Origin: Patagioenas fasciata
Lineage: Eukaryota > Chordata > Aves > Columbiformes > Columbidae
Assembly: GCF_037038585.1 (NCBI RefSeq)
Contig: NC_092520.1
Span: forward strand, 147,187,104-147,251,103
DNA: 64,000 nucleotides
Direction: 5' to 3'
Within the stretch, counting starts at the first letter, position 1, and every line of letters begins with the position of its first letter. The position numbers and the translations under genes are program-made. Positions 1 through 9,817 of the stretch are shown in pieces. Under the pieces are notes generated by a model that was given only the letters and a program-made list of their open reading frames with translations, had not been told where the DNA came from and made no database searches.

Positions 1-300
1 AGAATGGAGCGAGGCTCTTCTCAGTGACAATCAACAGTAACACAAGGGGTGATGGGTTCAAACTGGAATACAAGAGGTTCCACTTAAATTTGAGAAGAAA
101 CTTCTTCTCAGTGAGGGTGACAGAACACTGAAATAGGCTGCCCAGAGAGGTTGTGGAGTCTCCTACTCTGGAGACATTCAAAACAAGTCTGGACGCCTTC
201 CTGTGTAGCCTCATCTAAGTGTTCCTGCTCCGGCAGGCGGATTGGACTAGATGATCTTTTGAAGTCCCTTCCAATACCTAACATTCTATGATTCTGTGTG
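1..300 (+). mobile_element. CR1 LINE 3' fragment, cut by the window edge
   Basis: This is the end of the CR1 ORF2 coding region followed by the CR1 3' untranslated tail. Bases 20-230 resemble, on the opposite strand, the same part of the longer copy at 47031-48212 (segments reading like [15 protein letters not shown] and FLCSLI). It ends in the CR1 signature GGACTAGATGATC...CCTTCCAAT and ATTCTATGATTCTGTG. It belongs to the same 3' subfamily as the copies at 47031 and 56589. Its 5' part lies outside the window. Confidence 0.93.
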
Positions 301-303
301 TGA

Positions 304-432
304 TTCACAGCCAGACTGGACTGGGCTCTGAGAAGCCTGATAGTTGAAGATGTCCGAGCTCATTTAGGGAGGCTGGACTAGATGACCCTTGAAGGTCCCC
401 TCCAACCCAAACTATTCAGTGATTCTATGGTG
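304..432 (+). mobile_element. CR1 LINE 3' tail, second subfamily
   Basis: A second CR1 tail directly follows the first. It reads GCCAGACTGGACTGGGCTCT, then GGACTAGATGACCCTTGAAG and ends GATTCTATGG. The wording (GCTCTGAG..CCTGAT..GTTGAAGATGTCC) matches the copies at 5305, 20097 and 53578, so it is a different subfamily from the tail at 1-300. Two tails lie head to tail, either from two independent insertions or from nesting. Confidence 0.88.
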
Positions 433-1788
433 GACTGGAGCCCAGCCAGCCCCTGGTGGACACGGCAGCCGGGGTGTGAGCACTGTGGCGGGGAATGCCA
501 CAGAGTCTGGGCCAGGCAGGGGGAAGGACACTTGAGGTCATGGGCTCAGAGCTCTGGAGAGTGGGACGGAAGTTTGGAAGAACCTAAGACAGGAATTTCA
601 CAGTAGGGGTTACCCCCAACGTTTACAGGTGCATGTGAAAACCCCAAGCTTAAATATTTATTTCTCTCTCTCGGGGAAATGCTCTTTCTCAGTTCCTTGT
701 GCCTGCTTCCGAGTGCCTGTCAAGCAGGAAAGCAGCCAAGTCCAACAATTAAATGACAGTAACTTTGGCCACTGCTGAGCTGGACTGATTGAAAACATTT
801 TCAGTAACTCATTACTTATGCCTTGAATTACCTGGCCTCATTAAATTAGCCTTTAAATGGGCATTAAAGAATTTTATGATTACAGACATGCAACTATTCT
901 AAAATTCCTAACTCCCTCTGTCAGCCAAGGTCTTCAACATTTCACTGAGACTTTTTCCCCTAAGCAAGTGCTGCTGTGAATGTTGCATCACGATCACACA
1001 CAGGGCACTCTAAATCTGCCACTCGCACTATTATAACCTCGTTTTTCCCATGGGTTCCCATTGCTTTTTAGCCTGCATTGAATACAAATGGCCATTCTTT
1101 TGTAACCTGGCTTACACCACTGTAGCCAGTGCTCATATTCACAAAAATGTTTTTAAAACATCAGTGCAGTAAAAGACAGAGCAGTAAGAGAATATTTCTA
1201 GCAATTTGGTACAGACTCCAAAATAGTCAATTTTAACTCAACTCGTTTTCTGACACAGATCTTAAGGGACAGTTCTGCCAAAGCTGTGGCATAGCAGGTA
1301 GTTTAGGGGTTTAGGCAGAAATCTGGATGGTCTGTGAACTCTTGTCACCTCCAGCTTTCAGTGACAACAGACAGGTGCACATCAAACTAAACATGCTCAT
1401 CCCTTTTTACTGGTAGCTGGGAACCACAGCAGCAAGTCCCCTCCATCTCCTACTCTCAAACTACCTAAACACCACTGCTCTCTCCACGTTCCTCATGCCT
1501 GATGGTCTCACCAGAGCTTTTCTGAGTGGCCCAGCTTGCTTCACCACTTTTGGGAAATCCAGTTTGTACCTTTGTGCTTAAATACGGTATGAAACATCTG
1601 ATGCTTACAGTGTGTATTTATATGTAATGGGTGCTCATGGAAAGTGGTGGGAATTTACCAGGCGAAACTGGGTACCTATTTTCATTTCAGAACTGGCGCA
1701 CAGCTACATGAAGGCAACTGTCCAACTCCAGTATCTCACAAAGACATTTTGTTCTTGATCCAAGTCAGAATCTCTTGCTGTGGAGGCT
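433..1788. other. Intergenic stretch, no gene seen
   Basis: No coding feature can be supported. About 770-905 is AT-rich with several TTAAAT/ATTAAA-type words and the general look of conserved noncoding DNA, but conservation cannot be judged from one sequence. The 74-codon frame at 382-606 begins inside the CR1 tail and has no recognisable domain. Confidence 0.6.
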
Positions 1789-2015
1789 TAGAATCATAGA
1801 ATCATGGAATCATTTTAGTTGGAATAGACCCTCAAGATCATTAAGTCCAACCATAACCTAACTCTGGCACTAAACCGTGTTCCTAAGAACCTCGTCTAAA
1901 TGCCTTTTAAACACCTCCAGGTATGGTGACTCCCCCTGGGCAGCCTGTTCCACTGCTTCACAACTCTTTCCATGAAGAAATTTTTCCTGATATCCAACTT
2001 GAACCTTACTTGCTT
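1789..2015 (-). mobile_element. CR1 LINE 3' fragment
   Basis: Read on the minus strand, this ends in the CR1 tail. On the + strand it starts with AGAATCATAGAATCATGG, then TCAAGATCATTAAGTCCAAC, then the reverse of the last CR1 codons (CCTGGGCAGCCTGTTCCA, AAGAAATTTTTCCTGAT). It is quite diverged, suggesting an older CR1 subfamily than the copies at 1 and 47031. The 5' end is truncated near 2015. Confidence 0.9.
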
Positions 2016-3489
2016 TGTATGGTGACCTAAATGTCCATGGAAAGTGATTTTCTAACAAATTCTAAGACTGGACTAGAAACAGGAGGATTAATTAAGGCTA
2101 AGGCAATGGAGCATAAATCAGAAGATGTGTCTTCTGCTCCAGGCTTGCCATCCCCTGACTTTCAGAGCGATGAACTAGAACTCTGTCATTTCCACTCTCC
2201 ATTTTTAAAAGAATATTTTTGTATTTCAGCAGTGCTATTGAAGGGCTAAGATGTGCTAGTTGACCAGAGATACTTATGTCTTACAGTGATGTAATCACAA
2301 AAAAAAAAAAAGGCAGGAAGTTAATGGACACATCCAACTTGTTAGAGCTCCAATTGCAAGTTAACTAGGTTAAATGTGCAATTTACAGGGAGAAGAATTG
2401 GATTTTAAAAGCAATTTGGATCATCATATTGCTGATTAAGGACTATCTCACTGTATTTGAATCCAAGGGAAGTTAAAGGCCAATATCTAAAAGCAGCCTC
2501 AGGGCTACACCTAAAATGTGTGAGGATTTATTAGAAGTCCTGTGCTGAGCGTTTCTGGCATCTCTCAGCTCTCCAACATCGGAAACAGCAAGGTAATTGC
2601 AAATGCTGGCTTTAAGGGCTGGCAGGTGTAGAAGGCATGCCTCAGTTTCTACACACCCCAGCACCCTTTGTGTCCTTGTGGCCTTACTGTTGTTATGGAA
2701 ATGCTAATGTTGTTCTGCTTTCTGGTTGGAGCAAGATAAGCGGGAGACCAAAGAGCCTGTCTGGTGACAGTGACTGAACAGTTTAGTTATAAAACCATCC
2801 ATTGAAAGCTGCCTGGACCCAACAAGCACAAGAGAGCTGCTGAGGCAGGAAAGTCCAGTTGATTCTTCAGATTATTCAGCACATGTAAGGGATAAATAAG
2901 GCCATGAGCTAACACCTGGAGACCCCATTTTCTTTCTGTTTTCACCATCTTTTGAATTCATCTGGATGTTTCAGTGGTCTAAGAAACCTCTTTGAAATAG
3001 TTCCAGATTATTCACTTCTGAGGCTTCCCCTCACCATAGTCTGCCTTATCCCTAATCTGGCTTTTTCGAGAGGTGTGTGAAGAACAGCCAGCAGATACTC
3101 TCCTTCCTCTGAAGCTCCTCCTTCCTTTTCTGATGGGTTTGTCTACTGAGGAGTTTCGGTGGCTTAGGCCAGCAGTCAGGAAGGGTGCAGGATGGGAGGC
3201 AGAAGGTGCCTCTGCTCTGTACATGCCATGTTGCATCTGCATTATGGTATCTTGCATCTGTTTCATTTGCTGACTCCCCAAACAGTGTTTGATTTGTAAT
3301 GTCATTTCCCCAAGGTGTTCACTTCTCATGCTGCAATTAAAGCACCCCATGAATCAGAATGAAAGCCATTTCTGAGCACAAGAAAACTGACATATGCTGC
3401 AGAGATCTTGGTGTGATAGGTTGTTTCCTGTGATGCTACTTATGAATTTGACTTAGACAAAGTGAAACGACATGCTGTAGATGGCAGAA
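2016..3489. other. Intergenic stretch, no gene seen
   Basis: No protein, RNA or repeat assignment. There is a short poly-A run at about 2299-2311. The open frames at 3012-3350 (minus) and 3073-3273 (plus) overlap on opposite strands, have no recognisable domain and lack splice context; I regard them as chance frames. Confidence 0.5.
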
Positions 3490-3715
3490 TGGGATCACAG
3501 CATTGCCAGTGAATCAAGCACCACATTAGCACTTGGGAGACCAAGGGTATGTTCCCAGTTTTGCTGCTGGTCTGCTCCATGACATATAGAAGTCGTGTCG
3601 CGTTGTCACATCTCAGCTTCCCCATCCATAAAATGCAATAATGATGCCTACTTTGTGAAACATTTAGCAACATACTAGTGAAAAGCACTCTATTAGAATA
3701 AAGTATTGATACTAT
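3490..3715 (+). repeat. MIR-like (CORE-SINE) remnant
   Basis: The order of elements follows an ancient MIR/CORE-SINE. There is a GGGAGACCAAGGGT... region, then CATCTCAGCTTCCCCATCC followed by ATAAAATGCAATAATGATGCC (the family's CTCAGTTTCCCCATCTGTAAAATG box), and finally AAAAGCACTCTATTAGAATAAAGTATTGATACT, like the L2-type 3' tail. It is strongly diverged, as expected for an amniote-age element. Confidence 0.7.
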
Positions 3716-4296
3716 TGTTAGTGGTTAACTTTATTTTCTATAGGTAGTATATTTTTAGGTTTATATCCTAATCCTACAGCTTCCTCTGTCAATACAAAAT
3801 AGCTTCTATGATACCTCTTTGCTTTTTAAATTTTTTTCTTAGTAGTGGGACACTGTTATTGTTTTCTTTATCCTTGTAAGAGTGCTATCCTAAGTTATCC
3901 CAGCTACCCCACAAATTGTCTTTCTTGTAGTATACAACAATAAATAACTTGAGAAAAACAGATGTGACCATCTCACATTAAGACCTACACAAATAAAATA
4001 TTTTAGTGCTGACAATAATAACTTGTTCTTAGATAAACAAAAAGGTATAGTGGGTTAAATTCAGCCTTGGCTGAAATAGATGTTACACCTACATGTGAGG
4101 CCTCTGGGACAGAAGTGTCACGGGAAGAAGGTGACGCCACATGGCAACCACATTTCCTGGAACTCAGAGCAAGGTGCAGAGGGAACAGGGGGTCCCCAGA
4201 GCTTTGTTATGCCACCAGTGTGAATTTGTGGCTACTTTGATGCAGTGGTAGCACCAGGGAAAACAGTGATCCCCCACATCCATTGTCCTTTCAGTA

Positions 4297-4395
4297 GATC
4301 ATAGAATCGTTGAATCACAGAATAGTTTGGGTAAGAAGTGATCTTCAAAGGTCATTTAGTCCAAACCCCCCCTGCAATGAGCAGGGACATCTTCA
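4297..4395 (-). mobile_element. CR1 LINE 3' tail
   Basis: On the + strand the reverse complement of a CR1 tail is visible: ATCATAGAATCGTTGAATC, CAGAATAGTTTGGGT, TTCAAAGGTCATTTAGTCCA, then CTGCAATGAGCAGGGACATC. Similarity may extend weakly to about 4495 (CTCAGCACATCTGACCCAGC), but that part is uncertain. Confidence 0.88.
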
Positions 4396-5304
4396 GCTAC
4401 ATCATCTTGGATGTTAGCTAAGGGGTAGTTGGAACTTGCAATGTCCTGAATCCCACTCAGCACATCTGACCCAGCATCGGACTCCAACACTTTCTAAATA
4501 GGTGCTTTTAGATATTCCACACTTGAGAGATTTAATCTTTAATACCAGATTTACTTACCTGAAAGCATTTGATGTTACAAAGGATTTTCATTTAGTAGAA
4601 TGGCACAGCAATGTACGTAAATCACAATACAAGTACAAGTTACACTTAGCAGACTACAACAATTGCAGTAGGCAGCTGAATCACAATACTCACATGTTTC
4701 TCCTAGTAGATCTCTATAACATGCTCACCATCATGACCATGGGCATCCTCTGCTGCTGGGAAGTCCTATTATACATGGTCTGAAGCCAGCTCAGGCGCAG
4801 GACAAGGAACAGTATTGATAGAAGTCTCAGAAATGTGTAGTCTAGAACTGTTTCAAAGAGGCTTCTCATGTATACATTTCTCATCCTGCTCTGGCTTAAG
4901 CAGGAAGACATTTGTGCTCGTTGGATTAAGTCAGGGATGTGCAGTTCTACAGCCAGTTGATTCATGCAGCTGATGTAGCCATTTCTCTAGAAGAAAGGCT
5001 GCCCCCCAGTTCCCCTTTGTGTCAAGGCAAATTCAACATTTTGTGTGACAGCTGTGGTCAGTCACTGCATATTTTCTTCCCTAAGCTTCATGAACACACT
5101 GACCTTGCCTGTCTCCTCAAAGGCTTTTTCAGTCAGTGGGGTTCAATGATTGTCACACCCGGGATCTGTGTAAAACATTGGTTCAAAGAATTATCAGAAT
5201 GCCTCTGTTTATATTGTCTGTAATCCATAGATCTTTATTTCCAGCAGCTCTTCCTCAGCCAGTACCAACTGCCTTATCTGGTAAGAGATTCACTTTTTGG
5301 ATAT

Positions 5305-5460
5305 GTTGCGGTGCCCCATCCCTGGAAACATCCAAGGCCAGGCTGGACAGGGCTCTGAGCAACCTGATCTGGTTGAAAATGTCCCTGCTTACTGCAGGGG
5401 GGTTGGACTAGATGACCTTTGAAGGTCCCTTCCAACCCAAACTATTCTATGATTCTATGA
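5305..5460 (+). mobile_element. CR1 LINE 3' tail
   Basis: This reads GGTGCCCCATCCCTGGAAAC, GGCCAGGCTGGACAGGGCTC, GGACTAGATGACCTTTGAAG and ends ATTCTATGATTCTATGA. Same 3' subfamily as 304, 20097 and 53578. It ends about 110 bases before the first recognisable AKAP-like codons. Confidence 0.92.
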
Positions 5461-5569
5461 ACAGTTAGGTTCAGGACAGCAAGACATCCCTGAGGCTTCC
5501 CATTCCTGTTTATGATCTTGCTGAATTGCACTGGCAGAACTGTTTTTCTTGGTCCTCTTTGCTCTCCAG

Positions 5570-7827
5570 CAAGGTAGACTTCATGCCACCATAAGGGGAT
5601 GGGATTTTTGCTGATTTAAAAGGACACCGTCAACTTGAAAATTAATAACTTCCAGAGTAAAATGAATAAAAAGAATTTCAGATGCCATATCTGTTCTTGA
5701 TTTTTCATTATCAGGATTTTGTAATCCAAGTTGTAAGCATCTTCTCCTACCTCCAGGAAAATGGAATACCCAAATAAAGTAGGAAGTTAGGTGAGAAGAT
5801 GATATGATTGAAAAAAGCAACCAAAATTTATGTCAAATGCACAAAATACAGTTCAGTCTACCACCAAGACGATTCAGTGTCTATTGTGAATGTCAGATCC
5901 AGGACTGAGTCACCAGATTTTCACTTGAAGATGAAAACCACTCAAAATCCAAAGAAGCCAAAGGGAGCAGAGGGTGAGGCCACTACTTGAAGGCAAGTGG
6001 AAGTTAGAAGAGTTTTCCTTTTAGGCTGACAGACGCTCTAATCTTGTCATTGCAATGGTTTGTAAAGAGATGAATGAAAAGTCAGATGGCCCTGACCCAT
6101 GTTTTGCTGTCCTTGGAGAGCCTGGTCATAAATCTGTTGGACTAGGTACAAATAAAGATAAAAATAATCCATCAGCAAATGTTACTCATCTCAATATGAA
6201 AGAAACTAAATATGAAGAGAGTCCATCTTTCAACAAGACATTTTCTATAAATAAGTAAACTAGTCTTCCAGTAGAAATTAGTTTTTCCAAAAGAGAAGAG
6301 TAGGATGAAAAGAGAAGCAAAAATGGCATCACAAAAAACAAACAAACAAACAAACAAACAAACAAAAACCCACACACAAAAAAACAACACACACATTTTG
6401 GCCAACATGAATTTGCAAATAATTTAAGCATAGACATACTAATTTATAGAAAAAATGTAGTTTCAGTCATAATGGTCTCAGTGATGAAGACCATGGAATG
6501 TCAGGCAAATGACTCAAACATAGCTTGTGTTGCGCCAAAAACGTGCTACTGAAGCACTCTAAGGTTGTGGTTTCAGACTTAATAGACTCCTCTATGAAAA
6601 ACTTACCTGACATAGTAGGCCAACTCTTGACTAATTCAGAGTTTGCTTCTTCAGTGAAGCTGACTCTGTTCACCTCAGGCAGTCAAAAGGCTGCAGAAAT
6701 TAGTGCAAAACCGGGAGGAGATAATGTCTAGCATATGCCTCCGCAAAGCCAGGTTCAAGAACAGATGCAAAGACTCAAAATGAAGGTTTACAGCAACAAG
6801 GACTGAACCATTGCCAAAAGAAAAAGAAGCAACCTGTGTAGATGCAGTGGGTAACCACATTATTAAGCAAGGGTTTACCCTCTGACATGAAGACCAAAAC
6901 CAATACAGCCAATGCTCAAAATCATAACCAGGAAGGGAAGCTGAAACAAGATCACCAAAGAACATGCCCTGGAGTTCAGAAATTTGGGATGTAGCCAAAA
7001 TGTAACCAGAGTCATGGACTTGATTTTGATTGCACTGTTGCCCATACAGTGTCATCTAATCTAGCAAAAGAATAACAACAAAAAGCAACAGAAGGTGGCA
7101 ATGCTAGCAAAACATGTCCCACTGCCTTTGGGTTGTTATTACAGGGGTCTCGTGATCCTACCTTCCAAAGATTTGCAGAAAGATGTCAGGATCCACAAAA
7201 AGAAGCTGAAGAAATAGATTCACAGAAGTCAGACACTGAAAAGTAGGAGCCAGAAAATGATGTGCCCAGTGTTACGTTAATGCTAATCCAGAAGTTAATA
7301 AGCAAAAATAGAAGAGGGTGTTTTTTTTGTTGTTTGCAAAGTAGAAAGCCAGCCTGGAAATCCAATTGTTGATGAAACAAAAACACTGGGAAAAACACTA
7401 AGGGACATATTTCCCTTTCAGACACTGAAAAATCCTGTAAAGAGGTCATATATGGACTGACTAAAATGCTTACTGATCAACTTGACCCGAGCAGAGGAGG
7501 TAGCAGCAGGGTACATTTTGTTGTCAGTCTGGTGGATATGGTGCTAAAGCTGTGTCTTATAATAGTTAAATCCAGCAACCCTGAGTCACTTCTGACAGAG
7601 TGGAGGAGCAGGGAGGGTGGCACGGGACCTGTAGGCTCTGAAGGCATGGGAACTGCTGACTCCATGTCTGAAATCCAGTAACGGTACCACAGGACACAGG
7701 GTGGTAGCGGTGAATAAGAGTCCTTCTGAAAATGTAACAGCTCTGAGCCCTTTTGCAGCAGATGATTGCCTCTCAGGCAGACGTGCTTGCTCTCCACTTC
7801 TCAGATGGTGATGAGTTAATGAATAAG
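5570..7827 (+). pseudogene. Large coding exon of the AKAP3/4-like pseudogene
   Basis: The proposed start follows a pyrimidine-rich acceptor (5541-5569, ending CTCTCCAG). The next codons read KVDF at 5571-5582 after a split codon ending in C, matching the family's conserved CKVD near the N-terminus. The proposed end is AAG at 7825-7827, aligned where the family sequence crosses into its last exon. The following bases CAAGGC could be an eroded GTAAGG donor. In between, the two regions I associate with PKA-subunit docking helices are the clearest: NLVIAMVCKEMNEK with a TAG at the preceding family Tyr codon (6022-6024), and VVSVIMVSVMKT, open from 6409 to 6549. At 6883 a conserved Trp codon has become TGA. 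The 5' boundary is less certain than the rest. Confidence 0.82.
6332..6397 (+). repeat. A/C-rich (CAAA)n microsatellite inside the pseudogene exon
   Basis: About eight CAAA units run on into CACACA/AAAACAACA sequence. It sits between the block ending FNKTFSINK and the block starting EFANN, where the family has an ordinary coding stretch. It is therefore an expansion that arose after, or contributed to, loss of the reading frame. Confidence 0.95.
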
Positions 7828-8652
7828 CAAGGCAGAAATTAGAACGCAACTGGACTTAGTTATTTGGTTGGTTCCCCCCATCTATGCTGTCTTATGAGGA
7901 ACAAAAATCTTTTTCCTTAAGAAAAGATTTTCTAGACATTTCTCTTTTTAAGCTAGTTCCTGCATAGCAATACTGCTCATCTACAGTCTTGTTACAAAGG
8001 GGTAAACTAACAGGAAATAAAGACGTACAGAAAAATACCAACCTTTAGCTCAGCACAAAGGTGGTTCAAAGCTATCTTATATGCTACATTTTACACAAAT
8101 TCAGTGGGTCTAATTTTAAAGGTAACAAATACATTTGCTTTCAAAATGCATTATGTAAATTAAGATATTTACATTTGGAAGTGTTCTAATGGCAATGCCA
8201 TTTAATAAAGAAACATTTACATTATAAACATTATGAGTTGTTCACAAACATTTTACCGATGTTACTGAATTGCTATGGATTCTGAGTATCCAAATAATTC
8301 AGAACCCCAAATTACTTTTCACTCTATATTTATTATAATTCTTTCAGCTTGGACAACGAAGAGCAGTCTGAGTTGTGTTTGGAGCAGCTCTTCACCTCTT
8401 GTAATCATTCCGTTTGGCAGCCTCTTACAGAATCCAGCCATGGAGAATTCAAGCCTCCAACAGCAGGATGGAGGTAGAGGATTGAGATACATCTGCTACA
8501 TCATGCTCACTCACACACATAGACCCATGTGTGCACAGTCTCTTCAGTTCCCTTTTAAAATAATTGACCGTATCAGTACATCTGGTGTATCACACCTGTA
8601 TATCACTTCTGGTTTAGAGCACACTTCTGTTGTGTTTCTGTGTTTTTTGCAG
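7828..8652 (+). other. Retained intron of the AKAP3/4-like pseudogene
   Basis: This stretch of about 825 bases separates two blocks that are adjacent in the family protein (ending SDGDELMNK and starting LQKPSSVALEKGY). Its 3' end is a strong acceptor: a T-rich run (8625-8650) followed by CAG at 8650-8652. The donor is not canonical. Within it, about 8080-8260 is AT-rich with no repeat I recognise. Confidence 0.78.
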
Positions 8653-8805
8653 CTTCAGAAACCATCATCAGTGGCATTGGAGAAGGGATACAAAGTGCGA
8701 GGAATTTTGCAAGCAATGCTGAAATACAAGAGGGGAAGGCAGTCTGGTGAGACTGCAGGCAACTCTGTTCAGTTGCCAGTCTTGAACTGGCTGTTGCCTA
8801 TCATG
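8653..8805 (+). pseudogene. C-terminal exon of the AKAP3/4-like pseudogene, still open
   Basis: After the acceptor CAG (8650-8652) the frame reads LQKPSSVALEKGYKVRGILQ, then AMLKYKRGRQSGE, then VLNWLLPIM. This follows the family C-terminus (EKGYSVG.LLQ..., K..KERQ, QLLDWLL.NL) with no stop or frameshift over 51 codons. The usual terminal stop is lost: the frame runs on about 12 codons to TAA at 8842-8844. The upstream open frame from 8275 is intron sequence. Confidence 0.88.
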
Positions 8806-9817
8806 TCCTCACCAGCAGCATGTTGCTGGGCCAGCAAAGCATAACATGGTATATCAGACAAGAACTTAGCACAACTCCATCATCTCAGACTCATTTATGA
8901 AGCCATGATTTGCAGAAGCTGATATTAGTTGCACTACTTCTTGGCAAACATATGGATTTAGAAAGCATGCAAAATAGCTGGGATGTCAGTCTGAAAAAAT
9001 TAGTTGGTCGTAAAATCTACTGTTTACCTGCCTCCTTGATGCAAGTTTTACAAGTTCTTCGTGGCTGTTTCCACCAGAGTTCCTGTCCTTCCTGAGTACC
9101 TTTCTTCAGGCAGAGTTTATCCCCATGCAGAGGGGTCCAAGGTCTTTACCCCGAGTTTTCACTGTTCTTGGATTCGAGCCCAGGAGATATCGAGTCATTA
9201 CCAGGTTTGTTTCTCCTCTGTACACACTGAATGCAATACAGCTTGATTCTCCCTCTGTTAGATAACTGCTCATGAATGGAATGGGAAAGTGGGAGCATAA
9301 AAGGAAAAGCAAGCTCCCTGCTCTCTGGAGCAAATCAGGGTTTGCAGCAAACCAGCTTGTCACTCATGCACTCCATCTAGTCCTTGTCCCCCAGCAAACT
9401 CTGTGGTTTTAGGATTTCTCCAACTTTGCTCTTTATTCCTTGAAAGAATTTGTGAGTTTGAGACTGGCGTCCAAACAACAGGTTTTTTGTTCTGTACTGT
9501 GTAGTCTGTTCTTTAGAAATGTGCACAGTGTCATGAGAAAAATCATGGAGATCCAGGGAGAACATGTTGTGACACAAATGTAGGGACTGGAGGTTAAGAG
9601 TGATTTTATATAATGTGAAAAATAGAAAAAAATAGGATAATATTGAAATTTTTAGATAATGCCAATAATAAAAAGACAAAAATGACCACTAGGGGCATAG
9701 AATATGACTCAGGGAAAAAAAAAAAAAGAGACTGCATACAGTTTCAGGACAGAATAATATAATATTTATGATATAATCTATAATATCAAGAGAGAATTTA
9801 GAATAATGCAAGTCAGC
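8806..9817. other. Intergenic stretch downstream of the pseudogene
   Basis: No gene recognised. The frame at 8910-9095 contains a phrase superficially like an AKAP block (VLQVLRG), but it lies downstream of the family C-terminus and its surroundings do not match. A poly-A run is present at about 9715-9727. Confidence 0.5.

Larger units (their letters stand above)
5570..8805 (+). pseudogene. Decayed AKAP3/AKAP4-family gene (non-processed pseudogene)
   Basis: Living family members are A-kinase anchoring proteins of the sperm-flagellum fibrous sheath that dock PKA regulatory subunits. Collinear blocks are readable in all three frames: SDAISVLDFSLSGF (5678-5719), SVSIVN...SPDFHLKM (about 5875-5934), EEFSF*ADRRSNLVIAM (6007-6057), CKEMNEKSDG (6061-6090), EFANNLSIDILIY (6409-6447), SVIMVSVMKTME (6463-6498), VLLKHSKVVVSDLIDSSMKN (6543-6602), VDAVGNHIIKQGFTL* (6838-6885), DLILIALLPIQCHL (7017-7058), VTLMLIQKLISKN (7271-7309), GLTKM...VLKLCLIIVKSSN (7454-7578), ALLQQMIASQADVLALHFSD (7747-7806) and the C-terminus (8653-8805). 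Stops lie at 6022, 6256, 6729, 6883, 7062, 7244, 7679, 7735 and 7744, with frame changes near 5990-6000, 6513-6534 and elsewhere. The retained intron argues against a retrocopy. No translatable product is possible. Exons upstream of 5570 were not found. I cannot decide between AKAP3, AKAP4 or their common ancestor. Confidence 0.9.

Noticed and set aside
5130-5180. GIC-VK at about 5160-5174 as the missing upstream AKAP exon
   Set aside because: The preceding codons do not match the family N-terminus and the junction would not keep the phase required by the acceptor at 5569.
8275-8652. Open frame upstream of the AKAP-like last exon (start of a 189-codon frame)
   Set aside because: Only the part from 8653 matches the AKAP family. 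The upstream part is intron sequence ending in a pyrimidine tract and CAG.
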